A stretch of 64,000 nucleotides of DNA from Hansfordia pulvinata (taxonomy: Eukaryota; Ascomycota; Sordariomycetes; Xylariales). A model generated the notes under the pieces. It saw nothing but the letters and a program-made list of their open reading frames with translations. It was not told where the DNA came from and did not search any database. How positions within the stretch are numbered: the first letter of the stretch is position 1; every line of letters starts with the position of its first letter. This document shows, piece after piece, positions 24,536 to 37,009 of the stretch. The stretch covers positions 2,976,001 through 3,040,000 of the forward strand of contig BJKQ01000004.1 of the NCBI GenBank assembly GCA_006538405.1, given 5' to 3'. Made by a program: the position numbers and the translations under genes.

Positions 24536-25619
24536 ATGAGCTCACCCACCCAGGCCGGCATGGACTCCCCCGCGCCCAAGGAGTCGCCGGAGACGAACGG
24601 CCACACGAACGGCCACGCGGACGGCCACGGCAACGGCCACCCGAATGGACACACGAATGGCCACAATACTGGACACACGAATGGCCACAATACTGGCCAC
24701 ACGAACGGCCACTTGAACGGCCACACGAATGGCCACTTGAACGGCTTCACGACCGGCTCCCATGCGAAAGCAGAGGAAGACGAGGACTACGAAGAAGACG
24801 AGGACGACGACTATTCCGATGGCTCGGCGCCGTCGCTACCTGATGTCTATACATTAGCCTCCGAGTTGGAGCCACCGACTGACTGTTTCCAAGTCGAGCT
24901 GCTCGTCACCAACCAAATCGCGGCTTTCTCGCCTTCCCCCGGCGCCGCCAGAACGAGTTCTGGCAGTACATTGTGCGGCGGAGGGACCCGCTGATGAGCA
25001 GAGATGTGAGGAGCAACATTATCCACGTAGTTCCTGTTGCAGCAAACAACGGTTACCGCAGGTTCGTATTCCAGGTACAGCGCGGCGTGAGACTGTACTC
25101 GTCCGTGCTATGGGGCCCGCCAGGGCAACGGCGCGGCCGGCGGGAAGAGCTGGCGTCGCTGCCGGGGAGGCTGTTCGAGGTCGACGAGTGGCGGCCACGG
25201 CGGCCGGGACGCACCCTGCTCGAGTACGATTACGACGGCTGGGAGAGTCACGACGACGACGGTGACAGCGACGGCCCCAGCAACCCCCCTCCCGATCTAC
25301 TGTTCAATAGCGGTGTGCTGCTGTATGACGCGCAGCCGCGGTGCGAGTTTGAGAGACGGTTGAGCGCGGTGCCAGTGCCGGCACAGGCGCCGGGCGAGAA
25401 CCACGTAAGTCTCGTGCTCCTTGTCTTTGCGGCCTTCTTTCATGAACCCCCTCCCGCTTAACCTCGCTTCGACTGACCATGTCATCTATCTTGCAGAGGC
25501 CCGAAAGCCAGCTCTGGGTGATCGAATCCGCGCGGGTGCTGGCTGCGCAGGGAATATGGCCGTGGTCGGTGACGCATGCGCTGGAGGCAAGGGCCGCATT
25601 TACGGGGGGTGGTTTGTGA
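24536..25619 (+). CDS. Hypothetical acidic protein with NGH-repeat N terminus
   Basis: The best model has three exons, 24536-24892, 24952-25404 and 25497-25619 (310 aa). The second intron (25405-25496, GTAAGT...TTGCAG) is strong and joins GENH to RPESQLWVIESARVL. The first (24893-24951) has a weak donor, GTCGAG, but a pyrimidine-rich end and CAG acceptor, and phase 0 fits on both sides (DCFQ to NEFWQYIVRRRDP). Without it the frame stops at 24994. Residues about 20-70 carry twelve xGH triplets, mostly NGH, followed by an EDEDYEEDEDDDY acidic stretch. The C-terminal two thirds (FWQYIVRRRDPLMSRDV, RRFVFQVQRGVRLYSSVLWG, EARAAFTGGGL) look like a globular domain I do not recognise. No signal peptide or membrane helix is visible. 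The histidine-rich repeat could bind metal, but that is only a guess from composition. Confidence 0.72.
24593..24745 (+). repeat. In-frame 12-bp-type repeat encoding (NGHT)n
   Basis: Imperfect tandem units of about 12 bp of the type ACGAATGGCCAC, encoding twelve xGH triplets and a final NGF. Several 24-bp higher-order units alternate NGHT with NTGHT. Such arrays change length readily by slippage. Confidence 0.9.
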
Positions 25620-25993
25620 AAGAAGGGCCACGTCGGCCGGCCCGGTCTGCGCTGAGCTGAGCTGGGACACCGGGCCGGGTCGGCCGATAACGGGTCAGAG
25701 TCGGGCCGGTCCCGGTGCGGTGATGACACGAGTGCCGCGCAGCGGAGCAGGGCGGGGGCCGGCGGCGAGTGCGGGGCTCTCGCGCGCGTGCGCCTTTCGC
25801 CTGACAAGCCAACTTTCATTACGACCCGGGACAAAGTAGCAGAGTCCAGTCCCACCTACTGTCCAAGAGTTCCCTTAATCATCTGACGATCTAATCCGGT
25901 CCACCAATATCTACCGTACATACCTAACAACAGCACGCGAGCCCCTCGCCCCTACAACAGCCATCGGCATCATCAGCATTTATCACTCCCGCC
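25620..25993. other. Intergenic, promoter of the class II aldolase gene
   Basis: 370 bases between tandem plus-strand genes. GC-rich first half, then a more mixed sequence with ACC/CCT-rich leader before the ATG (context CGCCATGG, a good fungal start context). No TATA box is obvious. Confidence 0.5.
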
Positions 25994-27070
25994 ATGGCTC
26001 CCACAGCCACCGCAGACCTCGGCCCCGCCGCCGTCACGGCCAAGGGTGCCGAGGAGCTACAGCTCGAGAACGGCCGCCCCGTCGACCCGGAGGGCACGGA
26101 CAAGACGCCGCTCGAGGCCATCTCGCACGGTGTCGTCATGCCAGGTGAGCAGATGCAAAGCAGCCCAGCCCTTCCCCCCTTGCACGCCTCAGACTGTCCC
26201 CATCACCACATGGAAAGTATCAACAGACTGACCTTCCCTTCCTGAGAAGGCATCCCAACATTTCCCTCTTTCCAGGCCCATCGCCGCCACGTCCTCGTGC
26301 ACATGGCGGCAACATTCCGCTTCTTTGCGCGCTCGGGCTTCACCGAGGGCCAGTCGGGCCACATCTCGGTACGCGACCCGGAGTTCCCGGGGCTCATGTG
26401 GATGAACCCGCTGGGCCGCCATTTCGGCATGCTCGCGGCCGGTGACATGATCCTGCTCGACATAGCGACGGGCCGCGTGGTCGGCGGCAACGCGTCGAGA
26501 CCCGCCAATGCCGCCGGGTACCTGATCCACAGCGCCGTTCACCGGCGCCGCCCGGCCGACGCGCACGCCGTGTGCCATGCGCACAGCAACGCGGGGCGGG
26601 CATGGAGCGCCTTTGCGCGGCCCCTCGAGATGCTCAACCAGGACGTGTGCAACTTCCATGGCGCCCACGGCGTCTACGCGCAGTACGGCGGCATCGTCTT
26701 CGCCGCCGACGAGGGAGAGCGCATCGCCGACGCCCTAGCCGGTCACAACAAGGGCCTCATCCTCATGAACCACGGCCTGCTGACCGTCGGCCACACCGTC
26801 GACGAGGCCGGCTTCATGTTCGGCCTGCTCGACCGCTCCTGCGCCATGCAGCTGCAGGTTGAGGCCGCGTCTGCCGGGGGCAGCGGGGCCTCGCAGCCGC
26901 TACGGCGCAACATCATCAGCGACGAGGAGGCCGCGTACAACTTCAAGATGGCCAGCGAGCCCAACGCGCTGTACCGCGAGGCTCAGCCCGACCTCGAGTT
27001 CGAGATGGAGATGGCCGGCGGCGAGGACGTCCTGGCACGCGGCTTGGACGCCCTCGGCTTCGTCCCATGA
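25994..27070 (+). CDS. Class II aldolase/adducin-domain protein
   Basis: Two exons, 25994-26144 and 26250-27070, joined across a 105-nt intron (GTGAGC...GAGAAG). The product is 323 aa. The splice restores MPGIPTFPSFQAHRRHV. The domain has the family landmarks: GFTEGQSGHISVRDPE near the N terminus, the metal-binding HAVCHAHSNAGRAW near residue 160, then NFHGAHGVYAQYGG and the ILMNHGLLTVG block near residue 223, which carries the last zinc-ligand histidine. In enzymes such as fuculose-1-phosphate and ribulose-5-phosphate metabolising aldolases/epimerases these residues bind Zn2+. Fungal members of this size are common but most have no known substrate, so no reaction is assigned. No targeting signal is clear. 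The start codon has a CGCCATGG context. Confidence 0.93.
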
Positions 27071-28016
27071 AAGGTGGGCAGGTAGGCAGGCGGTGGAGAA
27101 GAGAGGAAGACAAAAGGGGCCGAGATCCCGGCGCCGACGGCACGACCATGGAGGCCCGGCCCGCTCCGGGAAAGGAGGGCCGATTCCCACCCCACCCCCG
27201 GACTCCCTCCCCGGATTTGCTCCTCTAGCCTTTGCCGCTACCCATCTGCCTCGGTAGCGTTTGCGGAAACGATGCGTACGGCAACGGACTTGAGATTATG
27301 GCGCAAGGAAAGAGTACATGCTCAAGGAAGAAGAAAGAGATATTTAATTATAGCCTAACCTCCACACTCTTTTCTTGCCTCTGATTGCGAGTAGCCCCGT
27401 CGCGCGAAGCTACTACGAGTGAGAGCATACACCATCTAACCCCACTGCCGGTGGCCCCAGAACGGGCTTCGGTACGGCAATGATGGCACGCCGACTGTGT
27501 AGAGGGGAGGCGTACGATGCAATCGCTGCAGCCCCCCGCCCCTCGTCACGTCGGTATGCCTTGCACGTACTGGCGCCCCCTCATGCCGGCGCGAGATAGC
27601 CGGCTCCCCCTGTCACCATGACGCCGTACGTTACCTTGAACGTGGGGAAATCTTGAGCCTTTTCCACTTAAGCATCGCGAGATGCGTACGGAGCACAGAT
27701 AGACGCAAGAAGAGAGCGAATTTGCCCGGGGGGCAAGTCCTTTCCTTTCCCCCATGTCACCGAGCCAAGGCTCCCCAGCCGCGGTGTCGTCCCCAGTCTC
27801 TTCCTCCGCAAAACCCCCCCGGCTCTTCGCAGGCCGACGCGGGGCAAAGTCCCAATCTCGGGCCCGGCGCCCCCTCGTCTCCCCCCTCCCCCGAATCGCC
27901 TCCACGATTTCCCCCGCCGCAACAGGACGCGGTCCCCGTCGTCTCAAGCGCCGGGGACAACTCTCGATCGCGCCATGCTGCAAGCGGGGTCTTGCATGCG
28001 AGCCGGTAGTTGATAG

Positions 28017-28033
28017 CCCCCCCCCCCCCCCCC
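28017..28033. repeat. Poly-C run, 17 nt
   Basis: Perfect C homopolymer read directly. Confidence 0.95.
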
Positions 28034-30080
28034 TGCTCCTGTCCTGTCCTGTGTCGCTTCTACGAATTCACGCAAGTAGAAATTTCACATGGCTAGCATA
28101 CGAGTAGGGCTTTCTTGCGAGTACACGTATGAGTGCCCCTTCCCTCCTCGTCTGCAGACGGCCCGAGCAAGCTAGAGCTCCGTGGGAATATTTTTCAAAC
28201 GGCCGCACGGCGGGGGCAGTCCACAGACAGGACAAAACCGTAAACAAATAAATAAATAGAAAGATGCGCAGAGGGAATCTACAGATACGAGCACACACAC
28301 TTGCACAAGTCTCCTCCTTTACCGCGTCGCCGGGTACGCGAGCCACTCTGCAGCTCTCAGGACCCGACCGGTCAAGCCGGTGTACGATAGACCAAAGAAG
28401 AAGAAGAAAAGAAAAGAAAAAAAGCGTTCGAATAGCGCCCAGACTGGGCCCGCGACGTTGACACTACTGTTGATGAGTTGTGCTTGGGAAAAGAGGAGAC
28501 AAAAAGCAAATCCCGGATGCAGGTGTGATGTGACGTGAGAGGGAAAAAAAAAAAAAAAGACGTTGGGAGGACCACGCGCGGACAAGACCAGTTGGAAAAT
28601 TTTCGGCGCCAAGCAGGCCTGTCACTCGTTGGACGCTTGCCTGTCAGCTCGTACGCGTAGCAATGATGTGGACCTTGAGTGAGAGGCGCCGTGGGGCGAC
28701 AGCGCGAGAGAAGGGGGGAGCCGCCAGAAAAGAAGAGGAAAAAGCAAAGCGACGATGCCAGGAACGGCCCGCTGTGGGAACCCCCCCCCCATCTCGCTCC
28801 GCCGCCCTTTCTTGGTCTATTCACTCTCTGATGCAACAACATTCATCAAGCTTGGCTCGCCCGCCCCGGGCCCCCCAGATTGGTTCTGGTGACTGGACTG
28901 ATGAGGCGGAGAGCCGCCGTTTCGTATGGTGGACGGCTGCCGATCTTGTGGCCATCTCGCACGGGGAGGCGTGGGCGCCGCTCTGTCCGTCCCGTTCGCC
29001 ACAGGCCGATTCCAACACCAAGACCGCCCGGAGCTGCCGTGCCACGTTTGTCTGGTGAAGACTTTTTTTTTTATTTCCTTGCGCAGGTGGGTCGGGGGGG
29101 GGAGGGCGCTCAGCTCTTCGCTCACAGCGCACGAAGCATCGTTATCGTACCAGCGGCACCACCCCCCTGAGACACTGCGCGGAATGCTAGACCCCCATTT
29201 CATGAGATGTTTCGGCAGCTCACGTCTAGCGAGCCGACTGGGCGAAGGGACGAGCGGCTCGTACAGCCACGCCACCTCTGCATCTCGACTTCGAGGCGGG
29301 AGGCGCGTCTTTGGTGAAGGAAAATTTCCCGCCGCCGGTTGCAAGTTCCCGGTGTCTGCCCAGTTGCGCCTCGCTTGTGGAAGGAGGTGACACAAAATTC
29401 GACTTCGCGCCCACCCGCGAAAGTGTCCAGACGCAGCCGTACTCGTACGTAGTGGAGTGAACCCCTGATGGCTCCAGACAGACTGCAAAAGCGAAGAGCT
29501 GGACGACTCAAACCTCTACTCGTGTGTTTCTTGTCGTCCGCTAGCTTCGTGGAGCCCTGCACCAGTGGGCCAAGCCATGTGTCTGTTGTCTGTTGTACGC
29601 GTGCGAGTACAAGCACTCGTCTCTCATCGAAAGACTGGAAACCACCTGCCCCCTATCTCCATTCGTGAACTGGGCTCTCTCTCGTACGGTGTCGTACTCG
29701 TCGGCCTCCGTGTGCTCGTCGGCCTCCGTGAACTCGTACGCGCACTGTACGAAACGGAGCGAGCAGCAGCGCCAGCCCGGCGGTCGTTCATGGGGAATCG
29801 GGCTGTTAATGCGCAGGTCGCTACCGAAATCAGGACGTTTCGCATCGCCTCCAGAGCCCGCTGCCCTGCATTAGTGTTCTCGGTCCCTCACATAGTCCAC
29901 GGTCCGGCAGCTGTCGTCATGCAGGTCATAAGCCGAGCCTCCTGTGATAGGAGCAGGAGAGCCACTTGAGCCATTTACTGCAGCAATCCCCGGCCAATGC
30001 GTGCTCGTAGGGATACTCGTACGACAGGGGCAGCAGCCAGCGAGCCAGCAACCAAGTAACCAGGCACGCCAGGCATGGCA

Positions 30081-30107
30081 AGCCAGCCAGCCAGCCAGCC
30101 AGCCAGC
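30081..30107. repeat. (AGCC)n tetranucleotide repeat
   Basis: About 6.5 perfect units, in a wider stretch (30040-30107) of related AGCC/AGGC units. Confidence 0.9.
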
Positions 30108-31423
30108 TACAGGTGGCCCGGGCTCGCCTCCAGACCGCTGTGCGCAGGCATTGGTTGAGTCGCCGCCCCAGAACATGCGACTTGCTCGTCATATTGCATC
30201 AGTCATTCAACGGCGTGAGAACCACGGGTGGTGGGAATGCGGCCACGGGGCTCCTGCCAGTTCGTTCACACCACCGGTAAACAGGTGGAGGATCTGCTGC
30301 GCGCTCCGTGTGCCGTGCCTGAACCCAGCAAAGAGCCGCTCCAGAGTGCCAAGCTGAGCCGCCGCGAGCGACGACTACGAGTGCTCGTGCGTCGTGGTGC
30401 CCAGAGAACGGAACTTGCATGCTCGCCGGCACTGCAATGTGGCCCTCCCTCGCTGTCCGCTAGCAAGCGGCTCATCACGCATGAGCTGCCCTTGCTCCTT
30501 AACCGAGCCCGAGCCCGCCTGGCGAACCAACACCCACATGGCCGACGGTCGGTTTGGCGGGTCCGAGACAAGCCAACAACAAGTCTCTAGACAGTTGACA
30601 GAGCAAGTAGCCGTACTCAGCTGGTCGTGGTCGCGAGTCCTCTTCTCTTTTTTTTTTTGGTGGAACGATCTCGATGCGATGCAGGAGTAGCGAGGCCCAA
30701 ATGCATCTGTGAGACCCGACGGTGGGGGCCGAGGATCTGCACAATGTTGGATGGGCGGGACGAGGCGAGGCGCCCGCCCTGTGGGGTGGCTCGCCTGGGA
30801 GAGCAGAGCACTGGGCACCGAGCATGGAGCACTGGCCAAGTGACTTGAACACTCGGGCTTGCTCGCTGGTCGGCGGGCGGAAAGCCTCTTCAAACGTGAT
30901 TTCGAGACATTGTCGTTGACCCAGGCAGGACCATACGAGTATGAGCACTCAATGTGGGCTGGCTGGCGTGAGACGCTGGCCGACGCTGGGACGCGTGGCC
31001 CCGCCGCACCGCACCGCACGGAGCCGGGCCTGGTCCGTCCTCGTCGGGAGCCGGCTGCTGTCTTGGCCATGGCCTGTGCGTGCTGCGGAGGGCCAAGATG
31101 CGGCTGCCAATGGACCACGTAGCTGACGGGGCCCAGGGACGACGAGGCTGTCCCTCCAATAGACCCCTGGGGGATTCCACGTCCAAGCGGGGTGGTTCAG
31201 GCCTTGCCTTGACTCGGCCGCGCTGTTGGCACGCTGCGGCGGCGCGGCAGAGTGGCTTTCGAGGCCGTCGAACCACTGTTCCCAGAGGGAGAGAGAAGCC
31301 CGACTGCGACGTGGATCCGGGTACAGTAATCCCAGCCTGGAAGTTAAGTGGGCGTGAGAGCCATGCTGTCATTGGCGTTGCCACAGCCGGTGTGGCACGG
31401 AGGCCCAGGAGGTTTATGCGCCT

Positions 31424-31453
31424 TTGTTGTTGTTGTTGTTGTTGTTGTTGTTG
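31424..31453. repeat. (TTG)10 trinucleotide repeat
   Basis: Ten perfect units read directly. It creates false poly-Val, poly-Cys or poly-Gln runs in overlapping frames. Confidence 0.95.
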
Positions 31454-33579
31454 CCGCTGTTGGGATGCAATGCAATTCCTTCGTTCAGCGAGCCACACAG
31501 CTGCCGGGCGTCATCGGATCGGAGGCATGTTTGCGGGCCAAGGCGAGCAGACAGAAAAAAGCCGGCCACCAAGGAAAGACATTGGCGGCGGCGCCGGGCG
31601 GGTCTCTTTGATAGGCGAGGCGGGCTCGAGGGGGAAAAAAAGCAATGTCGAAGAACTGGAACGTGGCACAGCCCGAGCCTGGGAACGCCTCGAGGAGCCG
31701 GGTTGGCCAGCCCAGGCGCGGAGCACGAGAGTCGACGCCGGGCAGCTGAACCAATAGCAGCGGGCGTCTGCTGGGAGGGGGCCGTGGGTGAGACTGGCTG
31801 ACACGCTGGCGACGGCAGCCTCACCGGCTCAGCCATCCACGATCCATCCGCCCGCCATTCGTCGGCCGCAGTCTGAGACCTGTTCCGGTTGGTGAAGGCG
31901 GCCAGAATGATGCCCACCACCCGATACAGCTACCGAAGGTCGACGCAACACCGACTCAGGCGCCTCCGTCTGAAGAACCCAAATGGATCCGGGGCCCTCC
32001 CGAGAGCGCAGTCTGGTGGAATCGCGGCTGGCGGGCTGGGTTCCGACACGGCGTCTGGGGGATTGATGGACGGGGGCGCGCGACTGGCTCCAGAGGGCGC
32101 GTAGGTTTGATGAGCCTCGCAACGTTTCTGGCCCAAACCCCTCATTCCAAGACCAGGGCTGACGCCTCGGAGCCTATCTAATCTGGGACGGGGGCGTGTC
32201 CGCAGTAGGTACCGTAGGTAGGCAGGGAGGCGGGCTGGCAAGCAAGGCGGATCTCCAGGGCTCGGCGCTCGACGCGACGCGCAAAGAGAGTCTCGACGTG
32301 GCCGGCGAGATGCTGGAAGGGGCAGTGGGACCGCGGCGGTATCCGGCGAGCCTGCGTGTGTCGTCGTACTCCCAAGGCCATCAGCCGAAGCCGGGCATGA
32401 CTGCGGCAAATGGCCCGAGGTGGCCCGATGGGATTTCCTTGACCGGGTCGATGGAGGGACGACCACTCGCAGCGACCTCCCTGATGTCGGCCGCCTGTGG
32501 TCCAGGGACAAGCAGTCTGGCCAAAAGCCCATCGAGTGTCCGATGTCGCACGGGATGCCGCTGATGGTAGAAAATCCGACCATGAGGTTCGGCTGATGGG
32601 AGGACGAGTACTCGTAGGCTTGGGGCTCTCCGATGCGGCGGCCGGTGCCGTGGCGCCCAGCTCGTGCCGATATCGGGCGTTGCAGCTGGGCGGCAGCGCT
32701 TGCTCACGTAAGAGGGCTTGCCATCCGATGCAGATGCGATAGCTAAGGTAGGGGCGGTGCTGGGGGGCAATGGGGCGATGGATGGCCGCCGGGTCTTCGG
32801 GCTCCGGATTGGAGGAATGTCGTTGAGGCCGCGAGAGCGCGGCGCCGATACGGAGCACCGAGATGAGGCGGCTACGGGTTGGTCGGCCCGCCGATTGGCA
32901 ACGCCGAGGCACCGTCCTCACTGACAGGGAGGGACCTGAAAACGGTTTGTAAGTGTGCAGTGTGAGTCAAGCATACGGGACCCGCTATTACCTACGGGAT
33001 GGTACTCGTACGAGAGAGCGACTCGGTAAGGTTCATCTTTACGGCTTTCTACCAACCGTATCCGATGTGCTTCCTTTCATTATCACTATCACTATGAAAC
33101 GGTGAAGAGCGCTCTCGTCCCAGTCCAGACGTACGAGTAGTGGAGGTACTTGCACCAGAAATACGCGTACGATACGGCCAGGGATAAGACGCTTGGCGCG
33201 CAAGGGATTACCGGGCCACTATTAATAGCGCAGCACCAGCAATGTGAGTAAATAAAGCACAGGTGAAAAGTCATGTCCCGAGACGGTGACGGCACAGCCG
33301 ACAGGGATGCGAGTATACGGATAGACACAGTGCTCCGTGGGCGCCTTTTGCGTGCTGATGGAGCCATGATGATGCCCAGATCACGTAAGGAATAAAGTAT
33401 GTAAGGAAAAAAAAAAATCCAAATCCGCAACAGACCGGGCCCGCGTCGACAAGGGATGCAGGCAGAGCTGTATCAGCCGATTTGTGAGTCGACGCATCCC
33501 TCCCCCCTGAGTGATCATTGTGGATGCCATTGCGCCGGCCGCGCGGAGGTGCTGTGCTGGCATGACCCAAGACGGCCTG

Positions 33580-33595
33580 GTACTCGTACGAGTAC
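33580..33595. repeat. 16-nt perfect palindrome made of two TACGAGTA-family units
   Basis: GTACTCGTACGAGTAC is identical to its reverse complement. It fuses TACTCGTA (33581) with TACGAGTA (33587), overlapping by two bases. Confidence 0.95.
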
Positions 33596-34492
33596 TCGGG
33601 CACCGATGAGGTTGAGAGCTGACAGCGAGAAGAAGAATGATGAGGACGGGCCCAAGGGGAGGAGGGCTTGGATATCAGCCCACAGGGCCGAAACACGTCA
33701 CGGAGGGACTCGGAATTTGACAACGTCGTCAGCGTGCCAGTGCCCAGCTGCTGCTCTGCTGTTGCGGCGGTAGTAGGTACTCGTACGAGCAGCCGCGACC
33801 CTTTGCGCCAGGGGGGGCGAGGAGAAGAAGCAATCTCGAAAATTTTCATGCCCGGCGCAGATGGCCCGTGAGGTGGACGTTGCTTTCTGGGACCTGCGCG
33901 AGATCGGACGGCGTCCATTGGCCACGGCGGTTGCACGACCGACTCGGCAGTGCGGGCCGCCTGCGAAACAGCCTCGCAAGAATTGCCGTTGCCATTGCAG
34001 GCTGGCAGAGGAACCCCGGAGAAGGCATTGGACGTAGGGCAACAGACGGAAGAAGAGCAAGAAAACTCTGCTGTCGATACCTACCGATGCTCCTCATCCC
34101 TTCTCATGTCTACTCGTAGGCTCATGCTGACCCGTGTGCTGATGCTGCGCTGCGGGCATCCGCACCCGAATGCTTATTATTATGCCTGGGAACTATGGAG
34201 CCGGGTACGGGGCCCAGTCCGGCCCGGGCCAGTCGGGTGGCTGTAGCTGTGTACGGAGTAAGTTGGGCGGAGCGAATGAGGAGCTGCATTTGATGTCGTA
34301 TACACCACACTCTGCAACGCTGGGCTTTGTTATGCCAATGCCTGCGTCCGGATCAGTCAATGCAAGCCAGGTTGACCATATGTACGAGCATGACTCCTAA
34401 CTTGTTCGCTCCGTATGTTTCGCAACGACCTGGAAGTTCCTTGGATGACGGCCATTGGGAATCCACTCGGCGCCTAGTAATCGAATTTTTGA

Positions 34493-34514
34493 ATGATGAT
34501 GATGATGATGATGA
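34493..34514. repeat. (GAT)7 trinucleotide repeat
   Basis: Perfect GAT/ATG array read directly. Confidence 0.9.
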
Positions 34515-34710
34515 GGACGGGACCCCATTTTTCCCCATGACAGTGCCAATCAGGCTTGTGGCTCACTTGTGTCACCACCGAGTGAAGTACGCGTAGTCAG
34601 TGTCCGCAACCTTGTCCCCATCTGGGCGTTGAGCCACGAGCATCTCTCAATAATAATAACAATCGTAAGCCCCTGGCTTGACATTCCAGCGGCCGCCGCC
34701 AAGCCTGGGC

Positions 34711-35430
34711 TCAGCTAGGCTGGTGAGCATAGTGCGCGTACGGAGGTGTCATGTCACCGTAATTCCTCGCGTAGTGTCTCCACCCGTCCGGTGGATTCGG
34801 CCGGTTCAGGTTGGTGTCAGTCCTTGTCGTTGTCATCAACTCACGATCCGCAGAAAAGTCAAACCAGCTCATCAACGAGGCCCCACGAGTATCCGTCCTC
34901 GCTACGGAGGGGTTGGTTTGTTGCTTGCGGGCGGCGGATCGCCAGGAGGGCACGGAGGGGCCGCCCGAGCTGTCCAAAGGCTGGCTTGTGCGTGGGCCCA
35001 TTGCATACGTGCGGTTGTGGTATCCGCGTCAGGTTGAGTTTGACGGGATGCAGCGCCAGCAGCACGCGCCAGAGCAGAGGCTGAAGATCTTGTCGGGGGG
35101 CGCCTTTGCTGGCACGGGTAGCTGACGCAGAGACGCAGATGCAGATGGACCGGTGGCGCGCTGTCGTCCCATCATCTCGCCAGCATAGGTAGCGCGCGCC
35201 CCCGAGATTTCCACAGGCTTCCAAGATTTCCAAGGCCCGGATATCCTGCACGGTCTATTTGTGCAAGTACATACTCCGTCCTTGGCCATGGGTGCAGCGG
35301 ACAAGACCGGCATTTCGCTGGCTGCGGGACCCATGGATGGGAGCGTGGGTAGGTCCCAGCCTCGCGCCAGGCTTTTTTTCTTCTCTCCCCCTTTATTACT
35401 GGTATTGCGCATACGAGTACGGACATTCAT
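34711..35430 (-). CDS. Weak coding candidate with one in-frame stop
   Basis: One minus-strand frame is open from an ATG at 35430 to a stop at 34711 except for a TGA at 35029-35031. Its last part (SLMSWFDFSADREL, NRPNPPDGWRHYARNYGDM) has gene-like composition. An intron from a GTGCTG or GTCAAA donor to an acceptor just before the TCG codon near 34959 would remove the stop in frame. The donors are poor, no domain is recognised, and GC-rich non-coding DNA often stays open this long, so this is more likely not a gene. Confidence 0.2.
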
Positions 35431-35453
35431 CTACACGTAATATTTGCGAGGAG

Positions 35454-35471
35454 TTTTTTTTTTTTTTTTTT
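35454..35471. repeat. Poly-T run, 18 nt
   Basis: Perfect T homopolymer read directly. Confidence 0.95.
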
Positions 35472-36452
35472 CGAGCGTGCCGACGTTCAGCACTGTATTG
35501 ACGTTTCGGACGCAGCGGAGCCTCTGGCGCGTTGCGGAGGCCGCACGGATGCTGTGCTGCCAGGTGGTCGCCGCGTGCTCCGTCGCGTACGGCGTACGGG
35601 ATCAGGAATGGAACTGTGATGCGCGACTGCGCGGCCGAAGGGGGCTCGGCGGGGCAGCGGCGCAACCGCAGGTATCGATCAATCAGAGAACGACGCAGGC
35701 GCTTGGGATGCGCGTGCTCGGCGTCTGCGGATATCGTGAAAGGGGGAGGGCGACGACGGGCCGTGGAAATGAGGCGCCAGCTCGAGTCTGGCAAGTACAG
35801 GCGTAAGGGACGAGGAGGCTCTTGGATTATGAGGCGGTACTCGTAGCTTTCATGGGAGAGCTCGGAGCTGGCAGCTGGAGCTCTCCCCACAGCCCGGGAC
35901 CCCGTGCGACACCTGCTAGAACTGCATTAGGCTCGGCAGTCGCCTGCCCGGTCCCCTTTCCCTGCCCTCAACTCCGTACTACTCGTACTCCGTAAGGACC
36001 GAGAGCGAATTTCGAGAAAGACGGAAGGGGGACAAATCTCAAAGGTTCCGCCATTGCGGAACAGCCACCGCCCCAAAAAGGGCAGGGGTTTCCGACGCCC
36101 GCAGGGGTGGCGAGGAAAGACGGGTGAAAGGTGAAGAGAGAAGAGAAAAAAAAGTACGCGTGCGGGCGGCGCGCTGGGCCGGCCACGGTTAGCAGCTCCG
36201 GTAGTCGACGGAGCGAACCACATAAGGCACACTGACTACCACTCGCAACCCCAAGTGAGCCATCACGCTACCTACCTAGACACCTTGGGTACCTAGATAG
36301 GTAGGTACCGAGTGCGAATACTCATGCTCTCGAATTACCTTACCTGCATGGAGCTTGAGGTAACTAGGAACATGTATCCACTCCGTACGCCTCAATATTA
36401 CGACATATCCCTCCAGCCAGGGACCCGTCGCTGTCAATCTGGTAATGGGACT

Positions 36453-36479
36453 GTCACAGTCACAGTCACAGTCACGGTC
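36453..36479. repeat. (CACAGT)n hexanucleotide repeat
   Basis: About 4.5 units, the last one altered to CACGGT. Confidence 0.9.
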
Positions 36480-36947
36480 CATGTCGCGGTCGACGTCCCC
36501 TTCAACGTCGATAGCCCCGGCGGACCACTTGCGGCGCCCGGCCTAGAAGCCACGGGGAATGATCAAATCTCGCCATCGACTAAAAAACCGGGGCGGCGGC
36601 GGCAGCAGCAGCAGCAGCAGGACACGAAGAACAAGAACAGCAACTTGGGAGACTCGCGCGGCCTCTCTCTCCCTTCTGGCGCAGCCGAGCCCCGAATATT
36701 CGCAACCCCTTGCCCCGACCGGGCCACCGACGCCCTCCCGGACATGATACATGATGGCCCGAGATGCACCTCACCCCACGGCTCCCCAAAGGCCAGTCAG
36801 CAGCAGCCCAAGCTTCCCATCTTGATCCGTCTCGCCGCCTCCAATCCAGCCCAGTTATCTTGCCACTGGCGCGCTCGCCCCGCGCCCACTCGCCCACGGC
36901 TAAGGCCTGGCTGGGTCCTTTGCAAGGTCTGGGGAATTCGCCACTGG

Positions 36948-36948
<1 letters not shown>

Positions 36949-37002
<54 letters not shown>

Positions 37003-37009
37003 CTGCTGC
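36949..37009. repeat. (CTG)n trinucleotide repeat, imperfect
   Basis: About 13 perfect CTG units followed by units interrupted by CTA. A short (CAG)6 on the same strand lies at 36602-36620. The array gives false poly-Ala and poly-Cys frames. Confidence 0.95.

Noticed and set aside
30040..30107. Possible CRISPR-like or tandem array of AGCC units
   Set aside because: Simple tetranucleotide slippage repeat with no spacers. CRISPR arrays are not expected in a fungus.
32178..32921. 247-codon minus-strand open frame
   Set aside because: Very rich in Arg, Pro and Ser, with competing frames on the other strand. No conserved motif.
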